From Acanthoscelides obtectus (taxonomy: Eukaryota; Arthropoda; Insecta; Coleoptera; Chrysomelidae): a stretch of DNA of 64,000 nucleotides. Location: assembly GCA_963669975.1 (NCBI GenBank), contig CAVLJG010000007.1, positions 3,572,877 through 3,636,876 on the forward strand, in the 5' to 3' direction. How positions within the stretch are numbered: position 1 is the first letter of the stretch; each line of letters begins with the position of its first letter. This document shows, piece after piece, positions 9,308-24,300 of this stretch. Made by a program: the position numbers and the translations under genes. The notes beneath the pieces were generated by a model. That model saw nothing but the letters and a program-made list of their open reading frames with translations. It ran no database searches and was not told the DNA's origin.

Positions 9308-12300
9308 CTAGAATAATCAAGCAACACGTTATTACAATTCTGTTTGACATTGGATTTTGTCGTAGAGGTATCTCTCTGTTCAGAGAGGTATGGTTTTAGT
9401 TTAGGACTTATTAATATTTTATACGAAGCATTACAGAATGCTCTCAAACAAACTAGGGGCAGCACCTAAGAATATTAAGGTCGATGGGTCCAAAGATAAA
9501 AAAGAGCCTTTAACCCTAGGGGGTGTCATAAATTACCTAAGGCAGGCTTTTTGACAATTTTCCGGCAAAAATTTTACTTTGGCCAATAACAGAAAGGAAT
9601 ATGAAGATGTCCTAAAATATAATATGCGCTTACCCTGGAATGCCTATAGTCATGTTCTCGTGGGTCCCGGATTCTAGAGTATTCCGAGTCCCTCCTATAA
9701 ACTAATTCGTCGAACTTAACCCTATCTTCAGGAGCCACTATTTCCCGAAGTTCGGTCATTAGTGTGTACTGAAAATGACGAAACAGTAACATGTTGTACA
9801 AAAGAAAAATACAATAATATAAGTTGTTAAACGCGTGTTTTAAACGTCAGTGGCGTACCGTCAATATCTGCCATAATAGGTGGGGAACCTTCGTACGAAC
9901 GCCACTGGTAGAAATTGAAAAAAGCGGTACAATAAAAATTCCTCTTGATACATAGTGTGTGTATACCTAACACTAGAACGTCTGAAGTGGTTATTACAGA
10001 TAATAATAAATTATTTATTTTTGAAAAATTTATCAACTTGTATCTCAAAAGTTAGATGTTAATATACAGCTTTCTTTTCGAAATTGATCCAAAAATTGCC
10101 CCCTTAAATATTGACATCCAATTATATATTAGGCCTATATATAACTACGTTATGGGTTCAAATGCCATGCATATAGATGTGCCTACATACCTTTTCAGGT
10201 GTGTTTAGTAATTCAGTCACAACTTGTACGAAGGCATCTATGGTCATATGTCTAGCTGCATATTCATCCGTGTAGTAACATAAGGAAGTAAATTCAGGCC
10301 TAGGCAGTAAACAACGGGCTTTTTCCTCTACCATTTGCAGAGCAGCTGCCCATTTCCTAGTTGTGGCTGCCACCCTGCTCCTAGAAGTCAAAAATGAATA
10401 CAAAAAATAATTCCTGAACCAAACGATAATTTGTGAACTACTACTGGTAGGAAAAAACGAGACTCCGCGAAAGGAGTTTTCTCCAGCTGTCCAAAGGTGA
10501 CCCTGAGTTTGACCTTGATCATGACCTTCAATTTCGTTTGAAGGCAAACTCATTTTTAATATGACCCGTTACTTCTAACCGCAAAAATGGAGAAAATGAA
10601 AAATTTTTGGTTCGAATATGTCCTTGACCATCAAGGTCAAACATACGTTTAGCTCAATTTAAATAATTAAAAAAACTGTGTAAAATAAACTGACGTCACT
10701 GTTCTATCAGGATTGTTCCCTGGATACAAAAATCGACTTGACTTTCATATGACCTTGAAGGTCATCATGGTTGAGATCAGGTCCAAGGTTACCATTGGAT
10801 ATCCGGGGATAAATCATGAAAATAATACCGTGGTGGTTTCCCTATAAACCTATTAATTGTAAAGTATCTGAATTTAACCTTGATCGTGACCGTCTATGTC
10901 ATTTGAAGGAAGGCCAACTCATGTTTAATATGACACTAGAATTCTGACCACGAAATTGGGGAAAAGGAAGGGTTTCCCTAAACAGCTACTGGTTTTCAAG
11001 TGCCTCAATTTGACTTTGATCATGACCTTCAATATCATTTGAAGGTCAACTCCTTTTAATATGACCCTATTATACCCCTAAGCGAAAAATGGACAAAAGG
11101 GAAAATTTGATTTTCGATTATGTCCTTGACAATTAATGGAACTTGAGGCTGAACCATCAAGGTCAAACATACGTTTACCTCAATTTTTTGAAAATTCGGA
11201 AAACCGACGTCATTGTTCTTTCAGGATTGTTCTCTGGGTACAAAAATCGACTTGACATTCACATGACCTTGAAGGTCATCATGGTTAAGATCAGATCCAA
11301 GGTTACGATTGGATATCCGAGGATAAATCATGAAAATAATGTCGTGGTGGTTTCCCTATAAACCTATTGGTTTTCAAGTATCTGAATTTAACCTTGATCA
11401 TCAGCTTCTATATCATTTGAAGGCCAACTTCTGTTTAATATGACACTATAATTCTTACCGCGAAATTGGGGAAAAGGGCAAGGTTTATGTTCCTTGACCA
11501 TTTTTGGAACTTGATGTGGAACTTGACCATCAAGGTCAAACATATGTTTACCTTAATTTCTTGATAATTAAAAAAACTGTGTAATCCACAGATAAACTGA
11601 CGTCTTTCAGGATTGTTCCTTGGACACGAAAATCGACTTGACCTTGAAGGTCATCATGGTTAAGGTCAGGTCCAAGGGCACCATTGGATATCAGAGGATA
11701 AATCATGAAAATAATGTCTCGGTGCTTTCCCTAAACAGCTACTGGTTTTCAAGTACCTGAATTTGACCTTGATCTTGACCTTCAATGTCATTTCAAGGCA
11801 AACTCATTTTTAATATGACCCTTTACTTTTAACCGCGAAAATGGATAGAACGAAAATTTTTTGTTCGAATATGCCCTTGACCATTTTTGGAACTTGACCA
11901 TCAAGGTCAAACATACGTTTACCTCAATTTAAATAATTAAAAAACTGTGTAATCCCCCGATAAACTGACGTCACTGTTCTATCAGGATTGTTCTCTGGAT
12001 ACCAAAATCGACTTGACTTTCACATGACCTTGAAGGTCATCATGGTTTAGATTAGGTCCAAGGTTACCATTGGATATCCGGGGATAATCATGAAAATAAT
12101 GTCGTGGTGGTTTCCCTATAAACCTATTGATTTTCAAGTATCTGAATTTAACCTTGATCATGAGCTTCTATATCATTTGAAGGCCAATTCCTGTTTAATA
12201 TGACACTATAATTCTTACCGCGAAATTTGGGAAAAGGGCAAGGTTTATGTTCCTTGACCATTTTTGGAACTTGATGTGGAACTTGACCATCAAGGTCAAA

Positions 12301-15300
12301 CATATGTTTACCTTAATTTCTTGATAATTAAAAAACTGTGTAATCCACAGATAAACTGACGTCTTTCAGGATTGTTCCTTGGATACAAAAATCGACTTGA
12401 TCTTGAAGGTCATCATGATTAAGGTCAGGTCCAAGGGCACCATTGGATATCAGAGGATAAATCATGAAAATAATGTCTCGGTGGTTTTCCTAAACAGCTA
12501 CTGGTTTTCAAGTACCTGAATTTGACTTTGATCATGACCTGCAATATCATTTGAAGGTCAACTCATTTTTAATCTGACCCTATTATACTCCTAACCGAAA
12601 AATGGACAAAAGGGAAAATTTGATTTTCGATTATGTCCCTGACAATTTATGGAACTTGATCTGAACCATCAAGGTCAAACATACGTGTACCTCAATTTTT
12701 TGATAATTCGGAAAACCGACGCCATTGTTCTGTCAGGATTGTTCCCAGGATACCAAAAGCGACCTGACTTTCACATGACCATGAAGGTCATCATGGTTAA
12801 GATCAGATCCAAGGTTACCATTGGATATCCCAGGATAAATCATGAAAATAATGTCGTGGTGGTTTCCTTATAAACCTATTGGTTTTCAAGTACCTGAATT
12901 TAACCTTGATCATGACCTTCTATATCATTTGAAGGCCAACTCATGCTTAATGTGACACTATAATTCTGACCGCGATATTGGGGAAAAGGGAAAAGTTTAT
13001 GTTCCTTGACCATTTTTGGAACTTGATGTGGAACTTGACCATCAAGGTCAAACATATGTTTACCTTAAATTCTTGATAATTCAGAAAACTGTGAAATCCA
13101 CAGATAAACTGACGTCTTTCAGGATTGTTCCTTGGATACAAAAATCGACTTGACCTTGAAGGTCTTCATGGTTAAGGTCAGGTCCAAGGGCACCATTGGA
13201 TATCAGGGGATAAATCGTGAAAATAATGTCCCGGGGTTTCCCTAAACAGCTACTGTTTTTCAAGTACCTGAATTTGACTTTGATCATGACCTTCAATATC
13301 ATTTGAAGGTCAACTCATTTTTAATATGACCATATTATACTCCTAACCGAAAAATGAATAAAAGGGAAAATTTGATTTTCGATTATGTCCCTGACAATTT
13401 ATGGAACTTGATCTTAACCATCAAGGTCAAACATACGTTTACCTCAATTTTTTGAAAATTCGGAAAACCGACATCATTGTTCTATCAGGATTATTCCCTG
13501 GATACAAAAATCGGCTTGACCTTTACATGACCTTGAAGGTCATCATGGTTAAGATCAGATCCAAGGTTACCATTGGATATCCGAGGATAAATCATGAAAA
13601 TAATGTCGTGGTGGTTTCCCTACAAACCTATTGGTTTTCAAGTATCTGAATTTAACCTTGATCATGAGCTTCTATATCATTTGAAGGCCAACTCCTGTTT
13701 AATATGACACTATAATTCTTACCGAGAAATTGGGGAAAAGGGAAAAGTTTATGTTCCTTGATCATTTTTGAAACTTGATGTGGAACTTGGCCATCAAGGT
13801 CAAACATATTCTTACCTTAATTTCTTGATAATTAAAAAAACTGTGTAATCCACAGATAAACTGATGTCTTTCAGGATTGTTCCTTGGATACAAAAATCGA
13901 CTTGACCTTGAAGGTCATCATGGTTAAGGTCAGGTCCAAGGGCACCATTGGATATCAGAGGATAAATCATGAAAATAATGTCTCGGTGGTTTCCCTAAAC
14001 AGCTACTGGTTTTCAAGTACCTGAATTTGACTTTGGTCATGACCTTCAATATCATCTGAAGGTCAACTCATTTTTAATATGACCCTATTATACTCCTAAC
14101 CGAAAAATGGACAAAAGGGAAATTTTGATTATCGATTATGCCCTTGACAATTAATGGAACTTGATCTGAACCATCAAGGTCAAACATACGTTTACCTCAA
14201 TTTTTTGAAAATTCGGAAAACCGACGTCATTGTTCTTTCAGGATTGTTCCCAGGATACAAAAATCGACTTGACCTTTACATGACCTTGAAGGTTTGAAGG
14301 TCATCATGGTTAAGATCAGATCCAAGGTCACCATTGGATAGCCGAGGATAAATCATGAAAATAATGTCGTGGTGGTTTCCCTATAAACCTATTGGTTTTC
14401 AAGTATCTGAATTTAACCTTGATCATGAGATTCTATATCATTTGAAGGCCAACTCCTGTTTAATATGACTCTATAATTCTTACCGCGAAATTGGAGAAAA
14501 GGGAAAAGTTTATGTTCCTTGACCATTTTTGAAACTTGATGTGGAACTTGACCATCAAGGTCAAACATATGTTTACCTCAAATTCTTGATAATTCAGAAA
14601 ACTGTGTAATCCACAGATAAACTGACGCCATTCAGGATTGTTCCCTGGATACAAAAATCGACTTGCCTTTGAAGGTCATCATGGTTAAGGTCAGGTCCAA
14701 GGGCACCATTGGATATCAGGGGATAAATCGTGAAAATAATATCCCGAGGTTTCCCTACACAGCTACTGTTTTTCAAGTACCTGAATTTGACCTTGATCTT
14801 GACCTTCAATGTCATTTCAAGGCAAACTCATTTTTAATATGACCCTTTACTTTTAACCGCGAAAATGGATAGAACGAAAAATTTTTTGTTCGAATATGCC
14901 CTTGACCATTTTTGGAACTTGACCATCAAGGTCAAACATACGTTTACCTCAATTTTTTGATAATTCGGAAAACCGACGTCATTGTTCTTTCAGGATTGTT
15001 CCCGGGATACAAAAATCGGCTTTACCTTTACATGACTTTGAAGGTCATCATGGTTAACGTCAGGTATAAGGTCACTATTGGATATCAGAGGATAAATTGT
15101 GAAAATAGAGTCTTGGTGGTTTCCCTGTACAACTACTGGTTTTCAAGTTATATCACCGTACCTGGGTTTGACCTTGACCTCCTAAGGTTAAAATTTAAGA
15201 ATGACCAAGACTAGATTTGAGTGCAAAATTTTCAGCTCTTTCCAATTACTGGGTCAAAATTCCGGAAAAAAAACGGCTTGACATTAAATAACCTTGAAGG

Positions 15301-18300
15301 TCATGGTCAAGGTCAAATCAAACGTTACCATTGAATACTTGGGAAAACTCCTATCAATCGAAAAACCGTGGTTACGTTTTCGAACATTTTGTTTTCTAGC
15401 TGGAACCATTTCAAGGAGCTTTTCTCAAAATCACCTGTCAAAAAACGTCTTTCAACAAAAATGCGGCACTTTTCGCCATGGCTCCACAAATAAGTATCAA
15501 AGTCGACTCAGCCATTTCTGAGATCACGCGTTCATTGAAACGCCATCGGACACACCGATGGGTAAGAATGATGAAGTAACGCACTCCGAAAATTAGGCAA
15601 CCAAAGTTACACCACCATGTATCGCAGCTCGCGAAGCTTCGTCAGCACTTAGCTTCAGGTGCGTGAACGCTTGCATCGCTACTTAGAAGGTTAAGCCGAT
15701 ATTCGGGAATCATCGGAACCCGCCTGGTAGTACCCACCGCTATCTACCAGCTTCTAGGGGAAATCGAGTTTTTGCTAGAAAATGCTGGAGTGGATCGGGA
15801 ACTGTCATTCCGATATATAAATATCCGACCAGATGGCAGAACCAGTCAGTCGCAGAATGACTTTGTAAGAGGTGCCCGGTCGGTAGCACCGTTGTCAAGT
15901 TGGGTTGATTATTAAGCAAATTCGTACCTAGGTACTTTCCTTTTGCTAACATATCTTTATATTCTTACTACCGATCGGTGAAGCATAAATACCTACCCTG
16001 GGCTACAAAGATCCCAGTCCCTATCATAAGCAGTACACGAATGTGGCACTTTTCCTACGTCTCTAACGAGAAGCGACATTCTTTTGTGGTACTTCAAAGT
16101 AGCTACAGCCTCATCGTGGGTTACTTCCATGAACGACTGGCCGTTCACTTCCAAAATCTGGTCGCCCACCTAAAATAGACACAAATTACATTTCAATATC
16201 TTGGTATTATAGTATATCCATGATTTTACTAGTGTACCATAAATGTAAAATGAAGTGTTGTTCAAAAAACGTGATCTATGCAAACCTCGCAGATAACTTA
16301 CCATTAATCCCGCCCGATCCGCTACAGAGTCCTTATCGACACCAGTGATGAAGATTCCTAGATTGTACTCTACACCGCCTCTTATCATCAGTCCTAAGCT
16401 CTGACCGGGTTCTATACAAAGCTCAACCTAGAAGGAATGCAGGAAGAGATAATATGGTTGGAACAGTCAATAGAGATTATCGTTGTAATGGACAAATCAT
16501 GTCATTTTCGTCTGTCTCTCTGTTGTCATCTGTACGAAAATCTTGGTCCACTGTACACAGTGTTTATAAAATTCGGACGTTATTTTACATACATACAGCT
16601 TTTTTAAGAATAAACTGATTTTCCTAATAACACATATCAGGATTAGAAAAGACGGATGTCGTTCATTTTGGCTGGTCGGAGTCCAAATCGCCGAGTACTT
16701 GTTCTAGTAGGAACACATCTCGTCAATAGCGGCAGCTGCTGGGAAACAGCTAGGCAACTATTGTTTATTTTGGTAACATATTTCACCAACGAGTAGAGCA
16801 AATGCCACTGGCTTACTAGGTATAAAAAAAAATACGGCTGAAAGTTGCGGAATCACCCCTTGTGCGGCAGGCCAATGTCTGGAACATTCCCATTTAGTTT
16901 ATTCGAATCATTTTACAAAAATAGGTATTTTTTGGCAGTGAAACTGGCATCACTGTCAAACGAGCCTTCAGTCATGCCTAGCTGATTCGACCTCCTGCAA
17001 TGGGGCATATCGATGCACCTGTTTATACCACCATTAACTCCACCCCATTCGTCAGCATTATCTGACGTCTATTCCGTCTACTAGCTGCACAATTCATGCT
17101 CACCTGGCCGAACACGTTTTAGGCAAAGTGAACTTTGAAGCCATCCAACAGCCCATTCATCGATTTTACGAGGAGAAAAATACATCAAATTAACTTGAAG
17201 GCTATGTCAATTTTCAAAATCCCACAATCTTGCCATAAATGCATCTAAGTCCGATGTAATGTTTTTTTGCTCTGAGCCTAGGAGGGTTGTCATGTGATTG
17301 TTAACGGTAAAGATTGGTACAGTAAACATACATGTCGCTCCGTGTACAAAAATATTAGAGGCTGAGATTCACAGGCCACGTGAAGAATCTCCCAAGGAAA
17401 TCATACCTGTGACATCGTGCTTTATATGCTAATAAGTTTATACTTAACATCAAGTTGAACTGCGTCTCAGCTGCCATACCAGTTCTTATCTACTGTAATA
17501 TAGGGTGTCCGCAAAGTTGGGGTTTTCCTTTACACGACGTGTAGATCTTGAGAACATAAGCAATTTTTCTTAGTACCATATACACCAATGTCTTAAGGGA
17601 ACCGAGATAAAGGGCTTTACAACATCAAAAATATCTGAATACCGTCCTGTAGCCGCGACCCGGGACATCACCGATTGGTACAAGGTCTCAACCAGACGGC
17701 AGAACTGGGTCGGGGTCAGTGTGTCAGGTCAGTATGCAACCTTCAACCGACGGTTACGGTCACGCATGTAGAGGTAATCCCGTAGACGAGAATCCCTCAA
17801 CAAGCACTGGAGACGTGGCTAGAGAAGTGCAAGTATCAAAAACTAAAGTGTGGCAAACGCTGCGTGAAGAGGGGCTGTATCCGTTTCACGTCCAACGTGT
17901 ACAAGCCCTTCAACCTGACGATGTTCCAGCAAGAGGGCGGTTTTGTGAGTGGTTGTTGCATCAACATGACAATAATCCGGACTTTTTGAAGTGCATATTG
18001 GTGACAGACGAATCTACGTTCACGCGTAATGAGGTGAATAACTTGCGCAACACTCATGTTTGGTCAGTAGAAAATCCGCACGCTGTGCGTCGGGCACATT
18101 TTCAACAAACATTTTCGGTGAATGTTTGGGCTGGCATGGTGAACGGTACGCTCATTGGACCATTTATTCTCCCAAATCGATTGGACGGGATGTAATACCT
18201 AGACTTTTTACGCAACATTTTGCCTTCCTTGTTAGAAGATGTGCCATTAAGTGTAAGACAATCAATGCGGTTTCTGCGTCTGCTCGGTAGCGCTTCAGCT

Positions 18301-21300
18301 GATTTCATTTTCTGTTGGAGCGGTATGATTTCGGGCAGAGACGTACTTAGCCCTTCTCGTCAACTGGAGAGTGAGTACTTTTTCCTTTATTTTTTTTAAC
18401 TTGGTCGCCCTCGTTTCACTACACATTGCCTTTGTTATTTCTAGGGTAGTTGTTTCTGAAAAGGAAAACCCCAACTTTGCGGACACCCTGTATTTTATTT
18501 CATCCCTGCCTCGATCGCATAGACAAGAACAGACTGCAGGTTGTTCAGAACAGTCGCTTAAGATTTATCTTTGGTCTAAGACGTCTTGAAAGTTTACTTC
18601 TTTGTGCTGGTTGAAAATGATCTATATATATCTTGTTTTAATCCCCAAATTCATGCTTTCATCTGAACTTCTAAATCTCAGAAAAGTTAATTCGGTAGTA
18701 AGCATAATAGAACCATCAGGCATATAAGCACAATCACTATTCCCCACCATAATTCTAAGCCAATTTAGTAAAGGTACCGAAGGTTTATTGTTATTCTATG
18801 TCTTATGAGTTACCTTGGATTTTATATTTTTGTATGAGTAGATGTGCTATGCCGCTTCGGTCTCACTAGTTTTAAATCCGCCGCTAGAGGCGCTGCACGA
18901 AACCTAACGAAATCTAAGTAATCTGACCGGAAGTGATCCACACAGCCGACGGCCGGCTGCCGATCGCCTTATCAGTGTTGTTGTGTTCGCCTGCGGTTAT
19001 GATGATAGTAAGGTTTAGTATACAGGGGGAGCCAAGAATGTTTTATACAGGGTGAGTCAGAAGGTTGGCAGGTAGCTTTAGCTTAAAAAAGATTGTGCGT
19101 GCGTGCGTACTTGCGTACGTGGTCAAGTGTAAGAATAGCCTACTGCTAAGCTTCGCCACTGGTGTTAGATCCTGTGTACTTGCATCTACTTGATAAATAC
19201 GAATTTATTATTATTACTATTTCCATCCAGACTTTATTATTCGAAAGGGGGTGATTAGCATCTTGAAAATAGTGTACTAGATTTTCGGCTTCGTGACGAC
19301 AGTTTCAGCCAATATTGGATCATACCGAATAACGCTGTCCCACTTTTTTAACACAAAAATAAACATTTCTAAATATATTTCGACCTTTAAGAATGTTTAA
19401 AATTACCGAACTATAGCGCTGTTAAGCGGGGTATTGTAGGTATGAACATATTACAAAAGTTAGTGCATGCTACCGGATCGTCTAAAACGTATCATTTTCG
19501 GCTTCATGATGATCGTTTCATCCAATATTGGATCATACCGAATAAGGCTGTGCTCATTTTCTGGACACAAACATAAACATTTTTGAATATATTCCGAGCT
19601 TCAAGAATGTCTAAAATTACCGAACTATAACGCTGTTAGGCGGGGTATTGTAGGTATGAACATATTACAAAAGTAAGTGCGTGCTAGGGGATCGTCTGAA
19701 ACGAATCATTTTCGGCTTCATCACGATCGTCTCATCCAATATTGGATCATACCGAATAAGGCTGTGCTCATTTTCTGGACACAATCAAAAAAATTTTGAA
19801 TATGTTTCGAGCTTCAAGAATGTCTAAAATTACCGAACTATAACGCTGTTAGGCGGGGTATTGTAGGTACGAACATATTACAAAAGTAAGTGCATGCTAG
19901 CGGATCGTCTAAGACGTATCATTTTCGGCTTCATCACGATCGTTTCATCCAGTATTGGATCATACCGAATAACACTGTTCTCTGTTAATGGACATAAACA
20001 AACATTTTTGAATATACAGGATGTTTGTTGCATCGTTTGCCAAATTTAAATGGCGGACAGGGGAGGTCTTTTTATATCACCCCAAGTCCCTCAAGCAGAT
20101 TTAAGCCCAACGGCATTAATTATGTAGATTTTTTGTTTTTTTTTTTAGTGAAAACTCCAAAATGTAAAAGACAAAGTGAAATAAAAAAAATAAAGAGTAT
20201 GTCCACCTAATGATTAATTTATCTTAATGGATGATGTTGTACCAATCTTACAAAATCAACATTACTTGCCAGCAGCATGTAGTTTTTTATTTATAAACTC
20301 ACCAAGGGTTACAAAGAAGAACAAAAAATGTAAGTCTCAATTTTGCACTTGGTATATTTTTAACATTGGCTCTATATTCCTAGCACAACGTCCGCCGGGT
20401 ACAAATGCTACACAACCCCGCTATCGCTTAAATTGTGTAAACCTACATTTCCTGCGCTACGTTAACGACTTTGACAACTAGCCCGGAAACAAATGAACTT
20501 AATGAGCGTGGGTGAGAGATGAGATGAGGACGCTTTTTGCACCACCGAAGCGGTAAAAGTAGTTTACTTTTTATCCTTTAATCAGAGCCGACAAGAAAAA
20601 AAACTGACGCTCTGTGAAACTGTATTGGTTGGCTATGAAAAGATGTTTGTTGTCGCTTTACTATTGTTATGAATACGGGTATAATGATCATACAGGGTAA
20701 ATATGAGGTCCTTTGGAATGTTTTTGGACTCAATAAGTATGCACCTTTCTGATAAGCACAATTCCAACTTTGACAGCTTGTAAGAAGATGTAATCAAAAA
20801 GATCAATGTCAGTTCAGGAGAAGTAACGTAGATTTGAATACAAAAAATATAGCACTTACTCTTCTAATAGCTCTTTCTTTGGCTCCAACATGCCTCGGAT
20901 AGCCGTACCGATGGCCCCTGGAGTACTCGATTGGTGGGGATGCGGGTCGGCCATACCTATCTATCCACGAACACGTCTGCCTCAACGGCCGAGGTCCAAC
21001 ACAGTTGCCCATCGGCAACGTAGGGGATCTGACAGTCATCGAGATCTTTCGGCATGATTTCAGCATCTGAAAGAGAAGAAAACGCGTCGATATGACATGG
21101 TCAGCGTACGCGAAGGTGAAAAATTGAGGTCATCAATGGCCTTAGATATACAGCGTGGACGGAATATTACTCATAAACAAATACGTTTTGGGAAAATTGA
21201 GGGCGCATCTCTAAAATATTGGCCATTATACAGGGTGTTCCAATTTCGACCTACATATCAAAGTTGCGATTTTTCAAATGGAATGCCTCAAATTTTATTG

Positions 21301-24300
21301 CATATTTTCATAAATCAATTCAGAAGAAGAAAATTGGTTTAACATACTATGGGGTTTTGATAATTAGCTACTGAGATATAAGGAAAAACCCCCCATGTCA
21401 GCAACTCCTCAGCCATTTTGAAATTTGGAGTGCTTAATTTTGAATCAAAAAAAACTCACACACCTCAGATTTTATCTTATTTGTTACTTTTTCGAATTTT
21501 AATTTGACGCTCATACAGGGTGGTCAAACACGCTAATTGTAGTTTTTCTCAAAAAATTCAAATGCATCACCCTGTATATTATTGCAAGTTTGGATTCAGT
21601 TTTTTATAAGCTTTTTTTATACTAGACACAAAACGGTTTTTACTGCTATTTCATGGAGCGGCTGTGGCCGGAATGCCTCTAATTTCAAGATTCATTCATT
21701 CATTCAATATTCCGTGTACACATGGATGGGCCACCCTGTATATGATCATATTTTCTGAGATCATTTACCAGTCATAATACAATATATCATAAAACGTTGA
21801 ATACGATTTCTTGTTCTTTTATCTAACTGGGGTTAGTGAACCACTAAGTAAAATGATATTCTTGAAAACAAGAAAGATCCACACAATTCTCGCAGATTTA
21901 TGTATACTAAGTGACATATAAATCCGAACACCCAGTTTAAATGCTTTTATTTTAATAAAAGTTGGTGAATGTATTTATCTTACTGTAAATAACAAGTGAA
22001 AAAATTTTCAGCCTTATCAGTTGGACATTCCGGTTTTTCTACTGCTTTTTTTTAATTCACTTACGCTCTAAAAATGAATATTTCAGCGGCAGTAAAGAAT
22101 CAACGTTGTTGGATTTTGGTTCTTGACATCCTTTACGATCGGTTACGATGTCTAGAGTACGGAGACCTGTACGATTTCGTCAACTTAGTGAGTTTGATAG
22201 GGGCCGTATGGTGGGACTTCGGGAAGCTGGACTTTCTTTTCGGGCAATTGCAGTTAGAGTGCAAAGAAGTGTAGACACTGTGGGTAGGTGTTGTCAGGAA
22301 TGGCTTCGAGAAGGCCGTACGCAAAGAGCAAGGGGCACTGGACGCCGCCGTAGAACAACAGACAGTGAAGATCGCCGCCTAACATTATTGGCCTTAAGGG
22401 ACCGTTTCTCCACTACCAGGTACATTCCTAAAGAATGGTTTGCAGAACACGGTAGACCTATTGGCATGCGAAGTGTTTACCGACGAATGAGAAGTTTTGC
22501 CTTGTTTTCATACCGGCCACACTGGACCCTCCCTTTAACTCGAGAACACCGACGTAATCGCCTTGAGTGGTGCAGACAACGGTCACTCTGGGATCAGGAA
22601 TGGAACAGTATTGTCTTTAGTGACGAGTCTCGATTTTGTTTAGGCATGCACGATGGTCGTGCCAGGGTTAGAAGGCGACGTGGTGAAAGGAGGAATCCAC
22701 AGTTTTTTGTTGAAAGACATGTTCATCACACTGTTGGAGTTATGGTTTGGGGTGCTATAGCTTATGGTTCCAGGTCACCTTTAATCTTCATCAGAGGTAA
22801 CATGAACGGGCAGCGTTATATCCACGAAGTTCTAGAACCCCATCTTTTACCCAATCTTGACACCCTGGCTTTCTTACAAGATAATGCCCGACTACATGTT
22901 GCAAGAGTCACAATAGACTTCTTTCAACATAATGATGTCACATTGTTACCATGGCCACCAATATCTCCCGACTTATCCCCAATTGCGCACGTGTGGGATA
23001 TGATGGGTAGGAGATTGCTCAATTTGCAACGTCCTCCTCAGACACTAGAAGCACTTCGAGAGAGGTTGGTGGTTGCCTGGAATGAGATACCACAGGAGGA
23101 CGTTGACCACCTGATCAGAAGCATGCCTAGGCGCGTTGGAGAATGCGTAGCACATCAGGGTGCATCCACACATTATTAAAGGTCAAAGGGCTTTAAAGCA
23201 GTGCAATCATTTTGAAATTTTTATCATTTACTTATTATGCTTCATTAAGTACTTATACAAAATTTTATTAAAATAAAACCATTTATCTTTCCACACAATT
23301 GCATTCTCGCAGATTTATGTAATATAGCCTTATTAGTAAATAAAACTCTGAGAATAACGTAGCACTAAGAAATTAGATAGTCTACGTGCTCAACAAATTT
23401 TAAGTCATCATCCATTATAGGGTTCTTCGAATGATCCACACGTGCTGTTTTATTACCTTTTAAATTTATGTTTATGCCCTTTTCTAAAGCATTCAATTCT
23501 GTTTTATTTGCGTATACCAGAATATTTGTCTTTAAAGTATTCAAACGGAGGTTATGACCACTATTAAACTATTCAATTTGAGCAAGATCTTGATTAACTT
23601 TATTATTAACTGTTTCCAAGTCATTGGCAAAACATTGTGTGCTGTATGATTTCACATAAAAACCTCCGTATTGAAAAATACATTTATACTGAAACAAATA
23701 TCATCCATATAATCACAAGGCTCTAAATTGATGGATCTCATTTCCGGGATAGGATATTTCAGATCGAATATTTATTCACCCGAAACCTAGGTCGCCCTGC
23801 GCTGGTTCAAGCGCTTCATGAGACTGTTTTGATCTGAACTGATTCACTAGTCACGTGCATTACCTTTCGCAGAGACGCGGGCTTTGTTTTATGGTCGCCA
23901 GACATGAATTTCGTGAATTTTATCGAAGAGAAAAGTAGGTAGTAAAGTTCGCCGGTATCCGACAAAACGCTTTTATAGCTTGTCGTGTGGTTTGCGTTCA
24001 GATCGATTGCTCCGTATTTATAATGCAAAATCGCCCTACCACTCTCATTACGACAAACAGACGGAGTAGTTTTCCACATAATATTCGCTAGACGATAAAA
24101 CGAATTGATTAACCTTAGCGTTTTACCACTGTTTGAAAGCTAGGCTCCGTTTAGCAGTGAAAATACAGTGATTGAAAAACCAGTAACTTTTGAGTGCTAT
24201 TTAAGTAAACCTGGATCAGAACATCGACAACCCTTCAAGCTGCGGAGGGTTGGAATAGTGATTGCAGCTCAAGTGTGCGTAAAAACGGCGGTTATCGAAG

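Noticed and set aside
9247..9465. 72-codon minus frame as the full exon 9
   Set aside because: Its frame can join exon 8 in phase only from a weak acceptor near 9470 and shows no domain; the 57-bp exon has a better acceptor and the required phase. Not fully excluded.
10430..15345. Regular spacing reminiscent of a CRISPR array
   Set aside because: Units are 360-390 bp, fully repetitive without unique spacers, in a eukaryotic intron; this is satellite DNA.
22133..22324. 63-codon minus-strand frames repeated at each Tc1 copy (22133, 32270, 49746, 53606, 56680)
   Set aside because: Antisense of the conserved transposase N-terminus; they recur because the element recurs.
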